A stretch of DNA of 64,000 bases from Hirudinaria manillensis (lineage: Eukaryota > Annelida > Clitellata > Hirudinida > Hirudinidae): the NCBI GenBank assembly GCA_034509925.1, contig CM067530.1:7566001-7630000 (forward strand). The letters are read 5' to 3'. The notes beneath the pieces are model-generated. The model made no database searches and was not told the origin of the DNA. It saw only the letters and a program-made list of their open reading frames with translations. Each line of letters begins with the position of its first letter. Positions within the stretch are counted from its first letter, which is position 1. Made by a program: the position numbers and the translations under genes. Shown piece by piece: positions 47,226 to 62,580 of the stretch.

Positions 47226-50200
47226 ATGTCTCGTAGGAAGCAGTCGAACCCAGTGAAGTCAGTGACAGGTGACTCAGTTTCAATATTTTTCCTTTTTTTT
47301 CATGGTTTGTAATTTGCATAATCTGATCGCCGTACAGTGATTTATGTTTCGCATTTACCCACATTTTGAATCAAAGATTATCGAACTCTGATCAGCCCAA
47401 ATAGCAGGCTCATAGTTCCAAAGAATCTCATTGCAAGCCGCTCATTCAAGTTTTATCTTTTAAAAGCTCCGAGCAAACAAAGGAGAATTTCTGGAGGCAT
47501 GTAAACGTTTGAATTTGTAAACAAACCTGGCTCGAGAAGACAGCTTGGAGCAGGAAACAAGCATGTGGAACGTTGCTCTTTAGATCATTCGACCGATAAA
47601 GATACGACTGAGGCAGACTAAAAATTGACAGTTTCTCCGATAAGTCAGGCCTGCCTCGGATTAAAGATAAGGCTGTAGATAAGATACAGGCGATAAGGAG
47701 ATATTTCTGCTCTATGACCACTTGTACTGCTGTATGCCTCTGCACCGAAACTTGGCTTTGCATCGTCGTTTGGATGTTCAAATTGCGATTTATTATTATT
47801 TATTATAATCGCTCGAAACCTTAGTTGTTAATTGCCAATTTTAATAACTTTTAATTGTTCGAATTGCTTCACTAGAATCGTCTGCTTATTTTTAATTTTA
47901 AGTTTCGTAGGATATAAGATGTTGATACATTCTAGACTATTATTTACTTAGCGATGAAAACTTTTCATTGAATTTTCACACCGAACGGATTCAAATTCAG
48001 TCTAAAGAGTGAGTCTAATTAAGATGTTATCGCGTTAATAATCCATTCTTATGTTTACAAAAGTTCAACTGATATTCGATAAGAAAGATAAGAGCTGCAG
48101 AATCTCATGCGAGCAACAAACTTGTGATAAACTCTGCCACTCTGGGGAGTGGTTGGATTCATTATCGCCAGATGTCGTGCGAATTAAGTTATCGTGAAGC
48201 TAATCGAAGAGACGCAGTTAGCAACGGGTAGTTTCCATGGATACCTATCGGGTACCCGCGAGCTAGACGGTCTCTAAGGATGCTAACTAAGGTTGAATGC
48301 ATTGAGGAAGAAGCAGCCAGATATTGAGGCAGCGTAGGCAAACAGAGCCTTATCAAATCACTTAAACATGAAAAGATAATTCGGATAATAGAAACAGTTT
48401 GAAACGAGTGGGACCGTTATCTGCCTGGCAGATCAGATAAGGTCTATTTATTTTCAAGAGAGATAGCAGCTTCAGCCAAAGGAAACTCTGAGAGAATTTC
48501 ACTTTAACTTGAAGCAACGAACTTGGCGAATTTCAATCCTTTCCAGGAGCCGATTCGTGGTGCTAAAGGTTTTTTTCGGTCATTTTCTTCTTTCATCGAT
48601 TTCACCTGACTTTTTATCGACCACTTTTCAGCCTCGTGGTCCACAATAATTGTAAAAAAAAGTAGATTTGCCTGAAACTGAAATTAATTAAAGTTGTTTA
48701 TGAGAAGTCATTATATTCGTCGTTCGTGAGTAGGATGCGTCGGTCTCTTTGTGTCGCACGGGCCTCCTTTCCATCGTAAGGAGTTGGCTTCACGAAGGCG
48801 ATTTCGATGTCAGGCACATTGAAGAAGACGTTCAAAGGTGATCAATGACCAACGATCATCCGGTCCATCTCGACCGAGCTGTTCTCGGAAATGCGAACTC
48901 TCGCACTGCGAACAAAAGATGGCAGTCGACAACAAGGAACGGCAGCACCACCGAGGCTCGCTCTATCAACAATTAAAATCATAGTCGGTCTTATCTCATC
49001 TGAACACACGTTGCACAGGCACGATGCCGTCCGACTGAGGGTCGTAGATGCTATCTTTCGCTCGCATTTTTCATTTTCCTACAATATCAGTCGCCAGATA
49101 TAAAAAGATTACGGCGTTGAATGGTCCGCGCCAGATAACGCCATACCCGAATTAATCCATTAATAGAAAGATTCCCTACAGGGATAAGGTGATAAGCCCA
49201 CCCAACCGGACACACATTCTGTCGTGTTGTGGTCTGCCCATTCAGTCATTCGCCGACCCATCTTTGCCCGTTCTACTTACTCACTCACTCACTCACTCAC
49301 TCACTCACTCACTCACTCACTCACTCACTCACTCACTCACTCACTCACTCACTCACTCACTCACTCACTCTCCTTTATGACTTTTGCTTTGACTTTGAAT
49401 TTATTGTTATTGTCATTGTAAATGAGAAATCGAATATTATTCCTAGATTAACCAATTGTCGACGGCGAATTAATGGTAAAATGTCAACAATGAGATGAAC
49501 TGTTAGGTTAAAAATCAAAGATGGCCATCACTGATTTGGCAACTGATCCTTATCATTGGCATTCGAATCCTCGTCACAAAAACATGCATTCCTCGAGAAA
49601 TTCGTGCAATCGTGACACCCAGACGAGACACCCAGATTCGTTCTTTCCCCTGGTTACTGCCGATGAGAGCCATAACGATGTGTGAGACCAAAGTATGCTT
49701 TATCGGCTTGATTATGGAGACATATGACTGTGCACTAGTGCTGGCTTCAAGACGATGGTCCCGACTGATAAGAACTGCCAAACGAAGGCCATAATTGTTG
49801 GTGGGAAAGATCAGCCACTCCGAGCCGGGTTACTCCTCTCGTGCTCAAAACTTTCCGCGTTCATTTTTATTCGTGCGCCTTCCTGCCACTCCATCATCCT
49901 CGTATGCCATCCATCAAGCGTCTAATCAGTTTATCAGTCGATGAATCAGCCAATCAGGTTCTGCATTAAATTAAAATAGAGAATAAAAAAAGCTAAGCAG
50001 GCGATGGATAATTAAAGTGCTTTCGTGAAATTAACAAAATATGCCCTCCTATACTCCTTGGCAACCTGCACGAGTCCGCTCCACACCCTGTGGTGGTAAA
50101 CGATTCACTCGGACGGGTCGAAACACCTCGAGGCACGCGAGCACATCGGACACATGCATTTTCGGTTGGCCAGCATTATCTGGCGACTAAAGAATTTAGA

Positions 50201-53200
50201 AGAATACGGCCGTTCCCTATCGTTTCAAGTCAGTTGGTCGCCAGTGCTGTCAAAAGTCGGCTGATTTATAGTCGAAATGGTTATTTGTATTGAGAAGAAA
50301 GAATATTGTGGCTCTCATATCGCATGCTGTCATCATTAGATAAGTTCCTCTAGCTACCAAAGAGACTCTTTCGTTCCTTGTGTTCTTCCATAGATTCACC
50401 GCTGGCCACCCCACCCTTAGTATGCGTCGTTAGGGAGGTCTAAACTTTGGGTTTTTATGTTCGAAATGTTCTCTGATCTTTCCGTTGGAAATCTCTCGGC
50501 CATCTGGCGTGGAAGATTGTTAGTCGACATTTAAACGATAAGGTTTTTGTCCAACTCCTCGATGCCGGGCTTGGGTCCCTCCCACTATGAGGCTGCTGAG
50601 AAACAAGGTAAGCGGAATATCGAGCCGACCGAAGATAAGATAACTCTCAGCTTGAGATATCAAAAATGTATGGCCTGGTCGGACAGAGATAAGTTAAATA
50701 ACTGAACGATATCTGACGATCTCGCGTGCAATATGCCAGATTGTGCAAGATTTGCACCCGAAACCGGCACGGAGTTCCCGACATTTCAAATCCTCACGGT
50801 GACTGGTCCATCCCTTTTCGTGTCGCCTCGATGTGATTCAATCATTCCATTTTCCATCGCCGTCGTCGTCATCATCGTCGTGGTCATCGTCGTATTCGTC
50901 ATCTTCATATCTAAAGATGGAGGAACGCAGAATAAATGCTGGTGATCAACTGTTCCTTTGTGGCCATTTTGTTTTTCTTGGATGATAACTTCAGAGGATG
51001 ATAAAGATTTCGAGGAATAAAATTCTGTGTCCTCTACGAAAATAAATCAGGTGGAAATTAAGTTTAAAGGTGGTTCACAATAATGATAACAATTACTATT
51101 ATTATTAATGATTATTTTTAAAAACAATTTGTAATCATTATAAAATAAAATATGTTATAATAATAATAATCGTTAGCTGTTCTTATTGTTGTAATATTTA
51201 TTCGATATCGGTTCACCGAATCCACAATTTGGATGTTTGAATAACCGTGCATTTTGTTATGATAACATTTTGGTTGGTAAATAACATTAATTATTATTAA
51301 TGGTTTAAAATTGATTTGTGTTGTGATAATCTTTTGCAGATTTTATTATAGTGATAATAATTATTATCACATGATTGTGACATTTAAGATTCCATAAATG
51401 AAACATTTTAATTCGACTTTAGTATTATTATTATAATTATTTTCTAATCATTGTATTAATTAAATATTAATTTTAATTATTATTATTATTATTATTATAT
51501 TTAAGATTTTACGGAATCAAATTTATTTCAATTAATTAACTACTTTTCCTCTATTTTAATTCATTAGGCGACCTACGTTTTTTGATCAATTTGTTATCCT
51601 TTAAATTTATTAAAAATCTATTGATATGGTTGAGAGCAAAGATGGCAAATTTTAGAAAATTATTTATTATTTTTTATTTTGTAAATAATAGTCATCGTGG
51701 TACATCATCGAACCATGGATTATAATGATTGCGTAATATTTCATTTGTATGAATATTCATATTAGAAAGATTTTTTAAAAATCGGGAAAATAAATGCCTA
51801 GCGTTGTAATGGATTTATTAATTTATATTAAATAATATCCAAATTTAATAATGATAAAATAATCATTAGACACGCACTAACGCCCAAAAAAACCCAGAAA
51901 GATGAATAATCGACGAATGTAAACGCTTCGAAATTAACTTTTAACCATTAAACGCAGACGAATCAGACGAGGAAACTGACCAATCAGACATCGGCTTCCC
52001 TTCGAACATCCTTCACCTCAACAAGACTTCAAAACCTCCCCTCATCAGCAGCATTTCAACCATACTCGCTGGCAGTCAGTTCGGTCCCTTTGCCTGCTCT
52101 TTGACGGAAATCTCTGAGAATCGAAGTCCTGGAAATTTGGTGGTTGGTGGATTATTATTATTATTGTTGCTATTGTTATTAAATATTTATTGTATTGATT
52201 TCTCTTTGAATCAATGATTAATGTAGAGTTAATAATGTTAAAATTAAAGATAGATATCAATTAATGAGGTAATAATTTAAAAAATAGTAATTGAATTTTA
52301 ATTAAACGTAATAATAACACTAATAATCTTTGAATGAAGCTGCAATTGGGCGGGAGAGAAGTGAACGTGCATGTTTCTTCTGCCTCCGGCCTGTGGCTCC
52401 ACCTGGTGAAAACATCGTCGAAGGACGAAGAGACTAACCTCCAGTTCTTGCTATCAAGTGAGATCAACTTGCGCTTAATACTCGGGTCGTCTGAGAAACT
52501 TGAGAACCTAAGAAAGGGGCTTATCTGGGGAACAAATTCGGTATTAAAGGTATTAATTTGAATAATTCCCCGGAGACAATTTGTCTAATTGAAAACATTT
52601 TTATTCGGATGAACTCGCTCTAATCCTCTCCAGCTTTACGCTTGATTAAACTTTACACCGGGAAAGAAGAGAATCGGTGACAGGACTATTTATCAAAGAC
52701 TGGAGAGGATAATTGGGGAGCGGCTGTTAATCGGTGATCGAGAGCGATGTGTGAGACTGAAATACATGATGAAAGAGAGCCAGGAACGCCGACAGAGAGT
52801 AGCAGATAGTGGGACGATGGCAGAGATGCTTTATTGGAGAGAGGGGTGAGCAGCCCGGGCAATAAAACATTTAGGTTCCTAAGGACGATGAAAAAGTTAG
52901 CGACGTCCAGTTGCTGAGTAGATAAAGTGATGACCCCATAAATCAAACGAGTCCTTTTCAAATGTTGATAGATGGTACGTTGATCACGTGAGTTTGCCGC
53001 AAAAGATAATAGTTGCTGCTAATCAAGACGAATTGAAAACAGTAACTCAAGTGGTTTTCCTTAAGATTATTTCCCATTCAAGACCCTCTTTAGAGTCGTA
53101 AGACGTAGCAGGGAATCGAGAACAATGTTGTCTTTTCAGGGGAGAAGATTCTCTGCCTCGTCACCGAGAACGTTTCACCGGACGTCGAAATCGTAGCCTC

Positions 53201-56200
53201 TTCGAAAGCAAAGTTCATGGGAACGGGAGAAGAGAACCGCGACGGAGAAAGACGTCGCCAGGAGAACGACTGCGCGAATCGAGTGGAAATCAAGCTGGAA
53301 GCTCCCGAAGTGGAAAAGGAGGGCAGGTCTTCTGCGGTCAAACGCGAGTCCCAGAACGAAGATTGGACTCTCAATTCACGAACTTACTCGACCAGCACGT
53401 CCCAGCAACAAACTCCCTGCAAGAACATCATGATCCAGAACCTTCTTAACCGCCCCAGCAAACCCACTTACGGTGAGCCTCTTAAATCTGCTTTATTGAT
53501 TCTTCCTTTCTTACTTCATACCTTCATATTTTCATTTATACACCGAGACACGAACAACTCGCAAAACTTTACTGCAACTCCGACATAAATCCAGTTTAAA
53601 AGAACGCGTAGGACGAGCGCAAGAAGTCGAAACTCTTGTTGCAAGTGTTGACGAGAAGGAGGACTTAATTATCATTAATAGTGTAGAGAGCGCTGTTTGA
53701 CGACAGGCCGGGAAATCGAACGTCCATTACCGGAGTAATGAAGGCTGCCCTCTGACATCGATTTCTTACGCAACTCTTCAACGGAAATTTTGCGAGATGT
53801 CATCTTGGACGCAGGGGTTGGTATCTTTACGCCCGAAAGCGCAGAGTCCGTATTAAGCGAGCAGATCTAATCAACACGTAGCTACTGAGGACTGATGGAT
53901 GATCATTCCGGGCCAGCATCAGGCTCTGTGACGAGTCAAAGGACAGTAGCTTTCATTAACTCCTTCGCCACCTTTTAATGGACTCATATTTCATCATCAC
54001 ACGAGCCGGGATTCTTCTTTTTTCCTCGTTCCGCGCGCGTGTGAAGCGGGGTTGCTGCTAGTACAGAGTCATATGTGGTTTCTTCGATATTTGAAGATGA
54101 TTGTCTGAATTTGTTATTTTCAGAACTTGTTCACGAATGCATCTTTTGCGGGGTAAAGTTTAGCAACCCAAGGACCTTGCAAGCCCATCTGACCAATTAT
54201 TGCTCGAAGAAGCCTCAGTTCGACTTGTGCTCATCACCTTCGAACTTCATCTTCTACTCCATCTTTCCAAACCATCTCGGATACAACATCGCGCAACTCC
54301 GACCGTCTCTCGACGTCGGTAGCGTCAGTCCAGGTTTGTTACATTTTAATGGCTCGGGTTTTGCATTTCATCAAATAAACAAATTGATCAATCAATATAT
54401 TAAATTTGGTTATTTTATTAATTTAGGTATGAATTTTAGAAAAAATACGAGGACCTCTCGTAACGAAGAAGTTTCGGTCGAGAACTGTAAAACGGAAGAT
54501 GAAAGTAAAATTAAAAGTGAACTTCAACTCAAAATTAATGAACAAGCCCACCAGTCGAAAGATGGCGGTTATTCTCAGAAGCAGAAAGACCGCCAAACAG
54601 ATTTACGAAGGCCATCTAGCGAAGTTTTAAAATTTGACAAACAGGACACTGAGGATATTTTCCAACCGTTCTCTAGTTTTCAACCACCGTCCTTCAGTCC
54701 ATCGACGAGGTTCCCTCTGTTGAATTGTTTTCCGAATTTTCCTCTTGAATTATTTAAGAAGAGCTACCTGGACAGCCATCCACTGCCGCCTTTCTTGAAT
54801 CCTTTCCTTCTTCATCCTTCCTACTTATTCAATCCTTCTTCCAATTCAGATCTGAAGGACTCATCCAGCAGTCCGAAAAGTAAATTTCACGTTCCGAACA
54901 CATTTTCCAAAAGTCCAAATCCATCCAAAGGTCGAAGGTCTGCAGATGGAAAGCCAAGTCTCAAATCGCTTCCGGCGAAAGCGGACAATCCCCTCGATCT
55001 GAGCAGCAAGAAAGAGGATATGACGACCGATTCTGGTGTCCCCGAAGGCCTAACTTTAAAAAAGCCCCATGCTCTTGAATCGATGTTTGCTGGAAAATCT
55101 GTGATTCCGAGTTCGAGGTCCGAGACCAAGCAATCCGATTCCGCCTTTCCATTCGTAATGAATCCTCCATCGACGAACAGATGCATCGAATGTAACATCG
55201 TCTTTTTCAAAGCAGAAAACTACCTCGCCCATAAACAGCATTATTGCGCCAGTAGGAACAACAGGCTCAAAGATGTTGCCCAGCAAAAACATTCGACGAA
55301 AACGACTCTGAAAAACAACGACTTGACGAAGGTGGTCAAGGGCATGGACAGCGCGAAAATAAACGGCGAGGACCAAAATTCATCGGATCTCAACAACAAT
55401 TCCGACTCTATGGAACTCGTGGCGACCCTGAACAAAGGAATCCTTCAGTATTATTGCATTCCGTGCAAGATCAAGTTCAGCAACCTCGAAACTTTGAAGG
55501 CGCACAAAAAGTTTTACTGCTCCTCCAGGTTCAGTAGGACTTCGAAAAGTCCAGAAGGGCAGACTGAAGACTCGTCAGAAGTGTGCAGCGATGAATCGAA
55601 AGAAAGCGATAAAAAGGCTTTCTCTTGTTCCGTTTGTGGAGTGTTCTTCCCGTCCGAACAACTCCTAATGCTCCATTTTTGCAACGGCGTGGCGGCCAAT
55701 TACCAGCTGTACCAGTGTCCGCACTGCGATCACATTGCCCAGAGCGACAGCAGACTCGTGGAGCACATGCGAGCCCACACTCCCTCCAAAGTTTACAAGT
55801 GCATTCTGTGCGGTTACAGAGGCAACACGGTGCGCGGTATGCGGATGCACGGCAAGATGCACAACGATGCCGGCGAGTCTTTCACGGATGAAAGCATGCT
55901 CGAAGTGGAAGAGCCACCTGCCATTCCAAAGAAACACAAACTCGGCACCATCATCGGAGATCCGTCTCTCTTCGGATCCGTTCTCGACATGCCCGACCTC
56001 GAATTGATTCGGCTCAAAAACGAGCCCTACAAGAGGCGAAGGTCGAGGAAAGCGTATGAAAAATCCGAATTCGTAACGAAGCAATGCGAGCAGAATTTCT
56101 GTCAAAGATGCGACATCTCATTTCCTCTGAGTACCCAGTTCCACATGCACATGCTCAGCCATGCCAACGAAGCCAGGCTGTGTTCTAATGTAAATATGGC

Positions 56201-56663
56201 GAATAAAATTTCAGAAAACGAAATCAACAACGTCGATTTGGAAGTTTCCAGTTTCACTTTGAACTCCGCGAAGCGGCCCTTGTCCAGCGATTCATTCCGG
56301 GAAGGACCAAGCAATCCGAAACTTTTAAAGCTCAGCCCACGCTCTCCTCAGGATGGCGATTCCAATTTCTACCCAAAATTCGAGGTCAAAGAAAGCGCAA
56401 GATCGAGTGAAGATGAACTTGCACAATCTCCTACCTCGAAAAATCATGCGCCAAACGAGGTCGTACAACAAGTAAACAATGTAAGGCCTACGACAGCAAC
56501 ATTATCGTCAACCACGACAACAACAACACCACGAAGGGACAATTTGTCCAAGTACTGCAAACAGTGCAACATTAATTTCATGTACGTTTCGACTTATTTG
56601 GCTCACAAGAAGTATTACTGCTCCAATCAAATTGAAGAAGATGCTGATATTTCGGTCTGTTGA
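47226..56663 (+). CDS. ush: Friend-of-GATA zinc-finger cofactor (FOG/ZFPM, u-shaped homologue)
   Basis: Nuclear multi-zinc-finger cofactor that binds the N-finger of GATA factors and recruits corepressors. Exons: 47226-47268, 51958-52139, 52340-52457, 53140-53472, 54124-54333, 54427-56663. The sum is 3123 nt, 1040 residues. Exon 1 is MSRRKQSNPVKSVT, the N-terminal NuRD-recruiting peptide of vertebrate FOG. Exons 2-4 form the divergent PR/SET-like region (ILAGSQFGPF, GLWLHLVK, EKILCLVTENVSP). Fingers: CCHC at HECIFCGVKFSNPRTLQAHL, RCIECNIVFFKAENYLAHKQ, YCIPCKIKFSNLETLKAHKK and YCKQCNINFMYVSTYLAHKK; a variant finger at FSCSVCGVFF; C2H2 at QCPHCDHIAQ, KCILCGYRGN and FCQRCDISFP. A CtBP motif PLDLSS lies at about 54985. 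The 4.7-kb first intron is rich in GATA sites. Confidence 0.94.
47639..50693. promoter_or_regulatory. GATA-site cluster in FOG intron 1
   Basis: Exact GATAAG or CTTATC hexamers at 47639, 47666, 47678, 47692, 48078, 48087, 48349, 48436, 48990, 49183, 49191, 49549, 49767, 50339, 50537, 50634 and 50688: seventeen in about 3.05 kb. Two or so would be expected by chance. Several are in pairs or triplets, and one is preceded by an opposed TTATCT (48417). This is the shape of a GATA-dependent enhancer array, matching the gene's role as a GATA partner. Activity is inference. Confidence 0.7.
49275..49373. repeat. (ACTC)n microsatellite
   Basis: About 24 uninterrupted ACTC units in FOG intron 1. It reads as a repeating Thr-His-Ser-Leu peptide in all three plus frames, so ORFs here are artefacts. 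Confidence 0.95.
54334..54426 (+). other. 93-nt stop-free intron within the FOG coding sequence
   Basis: Starts GTTTGTTAC after CAG and ends TTATTAATTTAG. It is AT-rich, a multiple of three, and has no in-frame stop. If retained it adds 31 mostly hydrophobic/Asn residues between SVSPG and MNFRKN. Composition says intron; retention would be silent to frame. Confidence 0.7.
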
Positions 56664-59600
56664 TCGCCATTTTATTTCCTTCCTCCATTCATCCATTCAT
56701 TCATTCATTCATTCATTCATTCAAACTGTTTGGGTTCCTAATTCCTGATTTGTAATTACTATCGACAAAATATTTAAAATTATTAAAATTATTCAAATTT
56801 TATTCTGCATACATAATTGCATAGTTTGATGACCAGTTCTTCGAATTTTTATTTGTTGTGCATTTAGGGAGAATTTCTAATTCTAAATATCGGGGGTCGA
56901 AATGAGTGCTTCTAAGATAGAGAAAAAAAAATTGCATGAATTACGAGGACTTTGTTGACAAATCGAGTGGTAATGATGATGATGATGATGATGATACAAT
57001 TGAACCACGTGCCAATTAGTCACCTCTTCATAAAGCATGCCGCGCCCAAAAATTTGCGGTGCAACTGCGCAATTTGTGGCCGGTTTTCAAGAAAACTGTT
57101 GCCGCTGAAATTGAAATTTCGGAATTTTTTTTCGCGGGACGAGAACAAAAATTTACAAAACCATTAAAAGCCAAAATTTATCATTAAATTAAAATAAATA
57201 TTTACAAAATAGAAATTACTGCGAATGAATTGCAACTTCTGCATTTCACCAAGCGAACGTTTTTTGCAAAGAATTTTTTGCACGTCCATCAATAAATACG
57301 ATAAATGCATCTTATGCTTCATAACTGGGCTTCCCCAGCTGAATTCAGAGAAATACACGTGACAAATAAGTCTAAACAAATACCTCATTCAAATACCTTC
57401 AGCGAACATTTCAACGTAAAGAAAAATCACAATATATTATTGGCTTGACGGACTCACGTTTATTTACAAGTATGGATATTTAAGAAGGGAATGTTTCAAA
57501 GACTTACGAATGAATTCAAATCTGTAAAAAAAATAAATTCATACAAATCAACTTTAGGCGTTCATAGAACGGTAGACGACCCTGCATTCGCAATGATTAA
57601 ACAGTCCCAAACTTCTCGTCTTCTCAACCCAGCCTGCATCGTCAGGGATCGCCCTCGGGTTAGGAGCTCAAACAAATGGCGAATCGGTCAAATACCTTGA
57701 AGTTCTAATCGGTCAAATGATGCACCATAATTGATAATTGCCAATTGCAATTATAAGAAATAGAAGTTCATTTCCATCCAAGTATTCGACCTGGAAAGCA
57801 AGAAACATTCCACTTATAACTCTTGGTTCGACGAAATTTTGAAAGAAATTCATAAGAATTTAAACCTAAATCTTATCGTCGTAAGAGTATAAAGGGGAGG
57901 TGTCCTATAACTTTACTCTGAAGACAACAATTGTCTTTTCAAGTCTTTCAGTCACCTTGAATCTTCGCAGTATGTACAGAATGACACCCAAAGAGATTTG
58001 GCTCGATCAAGAAGTAATTGGAATTTCTTCCAAATAATCATCATAGTTCTGAACTCCATTACGTAATAAATTCAGTTTCTCACAACATCGAGTGGGGTTC
58101 GTATTAAATACATTAAATTCACATTAAACATTTTTATCCAGAAATTCTTGTAATTCATACCCTCACGTTACAAATAATTCAGAATAGGAATCGATTTTGG
58201 AATTCAACTGTTCGCTTGAAGGATATTTATAACATTTCCTAGTGTAATATTAAGTCCAATATTTTAATATAATGCACTAAATATATAAGTATAACATATT
58301 AAGTATTCTTAATGACTTAAACATATAAACTTTGCACTTTTAAAATAATGAGAAACAACTTTAAAAAGAAAAAAAGTCTAGAGAAAATAACTTCAAATTA
58401 TAATTTTAAAATGAGTAAATAATGCACAATTAGTCCATAATCGTGGTCAATCAAATGTTCAATAACAACATCAATAATAATATGAATACTAGTAATAATA
58501 ATAATAACATACTTTTTGTGACAATTCCATAACAATTTAATCTTTGACCTACTTAAAAGGTTATTTTTAGAGGCCTTCAAAAGCCCTGATTCACCTGAGA
58601 AGTTAAGGTTTCGAGTGACGAAAGTTAACTTGTTAAAAATTGTTCGTGCGAATATTAATCAGCATCATTTCGGGGGAATTATATTTTTTAAGGATTAATT
58701 ATCATATAAATGTCACTTAAGGCTTTTTTTTTACATAGTTCAGTATTAAATCTTGAGTAATTCTGTCATTTTCAACCATTTTCGGCATTCAGAAGCCACG
58801 CCAGGGGATGACATTTAAGTGAATTAGTCAGCTTTCATACGAAGGCATCTCTTTGAATATTATTCCTGAGAATGCTGTTTCGTGCTTGGGAATAGGGACT
58901 TGTCTTTTACTACCTGTCTTGTAAAGATTACGTGGTTACCTGGTAATCAAACGGTTACTTCGGTCAGCGAAAAAAGTTATTAATGTACACGGCACAGCAT
59001 GCGAGCGATTGACAGCAATTACATGTAATGTAATGTAATCACTTTGATTCATTCAATCCAGTTTCAAATGAACTCAAAGAATAATGTGATGATCTGTTAA
59101 TAACTCTGTTTTGTACTTGAGTTCATCCAATTATTGCGTTTAATGGCACAGGAGAGTATTTGAACAAATGAAATCCAGCCGTGATTTTCAAGTTTTTCTT
59201 TTCTCGTAATATATTATTTATTATTATCATTATTATTATTATTTTCCTTCTTTTATTTTGAAAAAAAAAATATGTGTTTGCACCGCGAGTCATTTATCTG
59301 CACAAAGAAGTCCATCCGCGAGACTACAACACCTCCTGACAACAAATGTTAAGAACCAGTATTTGAAACGTTGCAAATATTATTCCTCTTCTTATTCTTC
59401 TTCTTATTCTTCTTCTTATTGTTGTTGTTGTTATAATTATTTCTGTTATTATTATTATTATCATTACTATTATTATTTTTGTTGGTGTTGTTGTTGTTGT
59501 TATTGTTTGTTCTTTCAGAGAATGGGTTCTTAAGAGTTATTTTTAAACTCCGGAGTAAGTCTATTATTTATTTCTCAACGCTGTCACGAGCACCAGCGAT

Positions 59601-59743
59601 TCTTAAGAAACCAAAAAGATGGAATTTCGTCTCGGCGTTCAAGCTATCGAAGAGAATTACCAAGAATCTCGGTGGCTTCTTTTATCGTCGCACGTAGACG
59701 GACTGAACATCGTTGTTCTCTCTACTTTCGTTCACTCGGAACT
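56664..59743. other. Intergenic region between FOG and Runt genes
   Basis: Holds the FOG 3'UTR, an ATTC microsatellite (56690-56722), a GATGAT run (56975-56995) and, at 59390-59510, TTCTTA/TTGTTG/ATT runs. No supported exon in about 3 kb. Confidence 0.5.
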
Positions 59744-59751
59744 TATAAAAG
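59744..59751 (+). promoter_or_regulatory. TATA box of the Runt gene
   Basis: TATAAAAG at 59744-59751, about 160 bp before the start codon. No intron is needed in the 5'UTR. Confidence 0.6.
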
Positions 59752-59837
59752 CTTGTGCAGTGCTTCGTCGGATTGTGAGGTTTTTGCGAGGTCTCTTAGC
59801 GCTGAAGTCGCAGAGCAGATATTCGTTGCCGAACTGA

Positions 59838-61562
<1,725 letters not shown>

Positions 61563-62580
61563 TCATTTCCCTCTTAATTTGACTGTGTCGTTTCGAGAAA
61601 AAAAGTATTAATTTTTGTAATTCGTGACCAATAAAAATATTGTAGAAAATCTAAATAAAGTTAATTTATTCAGATGTTTATTCGGCTTCACGCTCCGTTG
61701 AAAATTGCTCAAAAGACATTAAAAAAAGGTTCTCATTGTAATCCCAGACGAGTTCTGAGGAATCCTTTCAAATAAAACCAAGGACAGATTCGAAGAACGA
61801 CTTTCAGAGGACATCGCAGTCGCAGATACAACTCCGCTGCAAACAAAACAAATGCAAACAAACAAATGTGCAAACATACAAACGCAAGCAACACAAACAT
61901 GCAACTACATCGGCGCAACTTTTTACTTTCAACAAGAAAACATTTTCTGCTTTAACTCTTACAACAAACCACCGCACAATTACTCGAGCGCTACTACCGA
62001 ATTCGTCGCTTTCATAACCATTCTTTAACGCAGCGCAAAGTCAACCAGTCTAGAACATCTCCTGTGATTGACTCGTTTGGTTGACTTCTCTTCATATCAA
62101 TCAGGACATTTGCGCAATTTTTTCGTGTGCAAATTTGCTGAGCAAAATTGTTTCCTAGTAGCATAAAGCCGGTTGCTGCTGGGAAGGAAAGAAGAAAACT
62201 TACCGGGGCATTGCGGTGGATGAATAAAAACTACACGAACATCTCCACAAGCGATCTCTGGAGCCCGTTTCCATCTCACGCACACTCCAGCTGAAATCCA
62301 GCTTCTTTCCACAAGGTTTGTGCTGTTAGTTTCGAGCAGTTACTCTTCCAAGGTGGAACCATTTAACATTGAGTTCAAAGTATCTTAATACTTTACTTTC
62401 CGTTTGCATTTCGATAAGACAATAAATATTCTGGATTGCAGCCGTTTCAATAGCAATCAACTCGGTGGAATGCTCTTCTGATTGAAAGCGATTGAAGTGT
62501 ACAACGATTGACAAGGTAAGTCAAAGCATCATTTCATTCCACCCGACTATTTAAAAAGTTAATCCATTACGACAGCTACT
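61563..62580. other. Intergenic region between Runt and GMC genes
   Basis: Runt polyadenylation signals at its left end. No exon was recognised. The 5'UTR and promoter of the GMC gene are probably near 62300-62580. Confidence 0.45.

Noticed and set aside
49275..49373. CRISPR-like regular repeat
   Set aside because: Uninterrupted 4-bp units with no spacers; a simple microsatellite in an animal intron.
49189..49498. Overlapping ORFs with Thr-His-Ser-Leu repeats
   Set aside because: Entirely produced by the ACTC microsatellite.
55665..56105. 146-codon open frame antisense to FOG
   Set aside because: It is the mirror of the zinc-finger coding exon. No independent codon pattern, start context or domain.
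59258..59533. Tyr/Ser/Cys-rich ORF
   Set aside because: Reading of TTCTTA, TTGTTG and ATT repeats.
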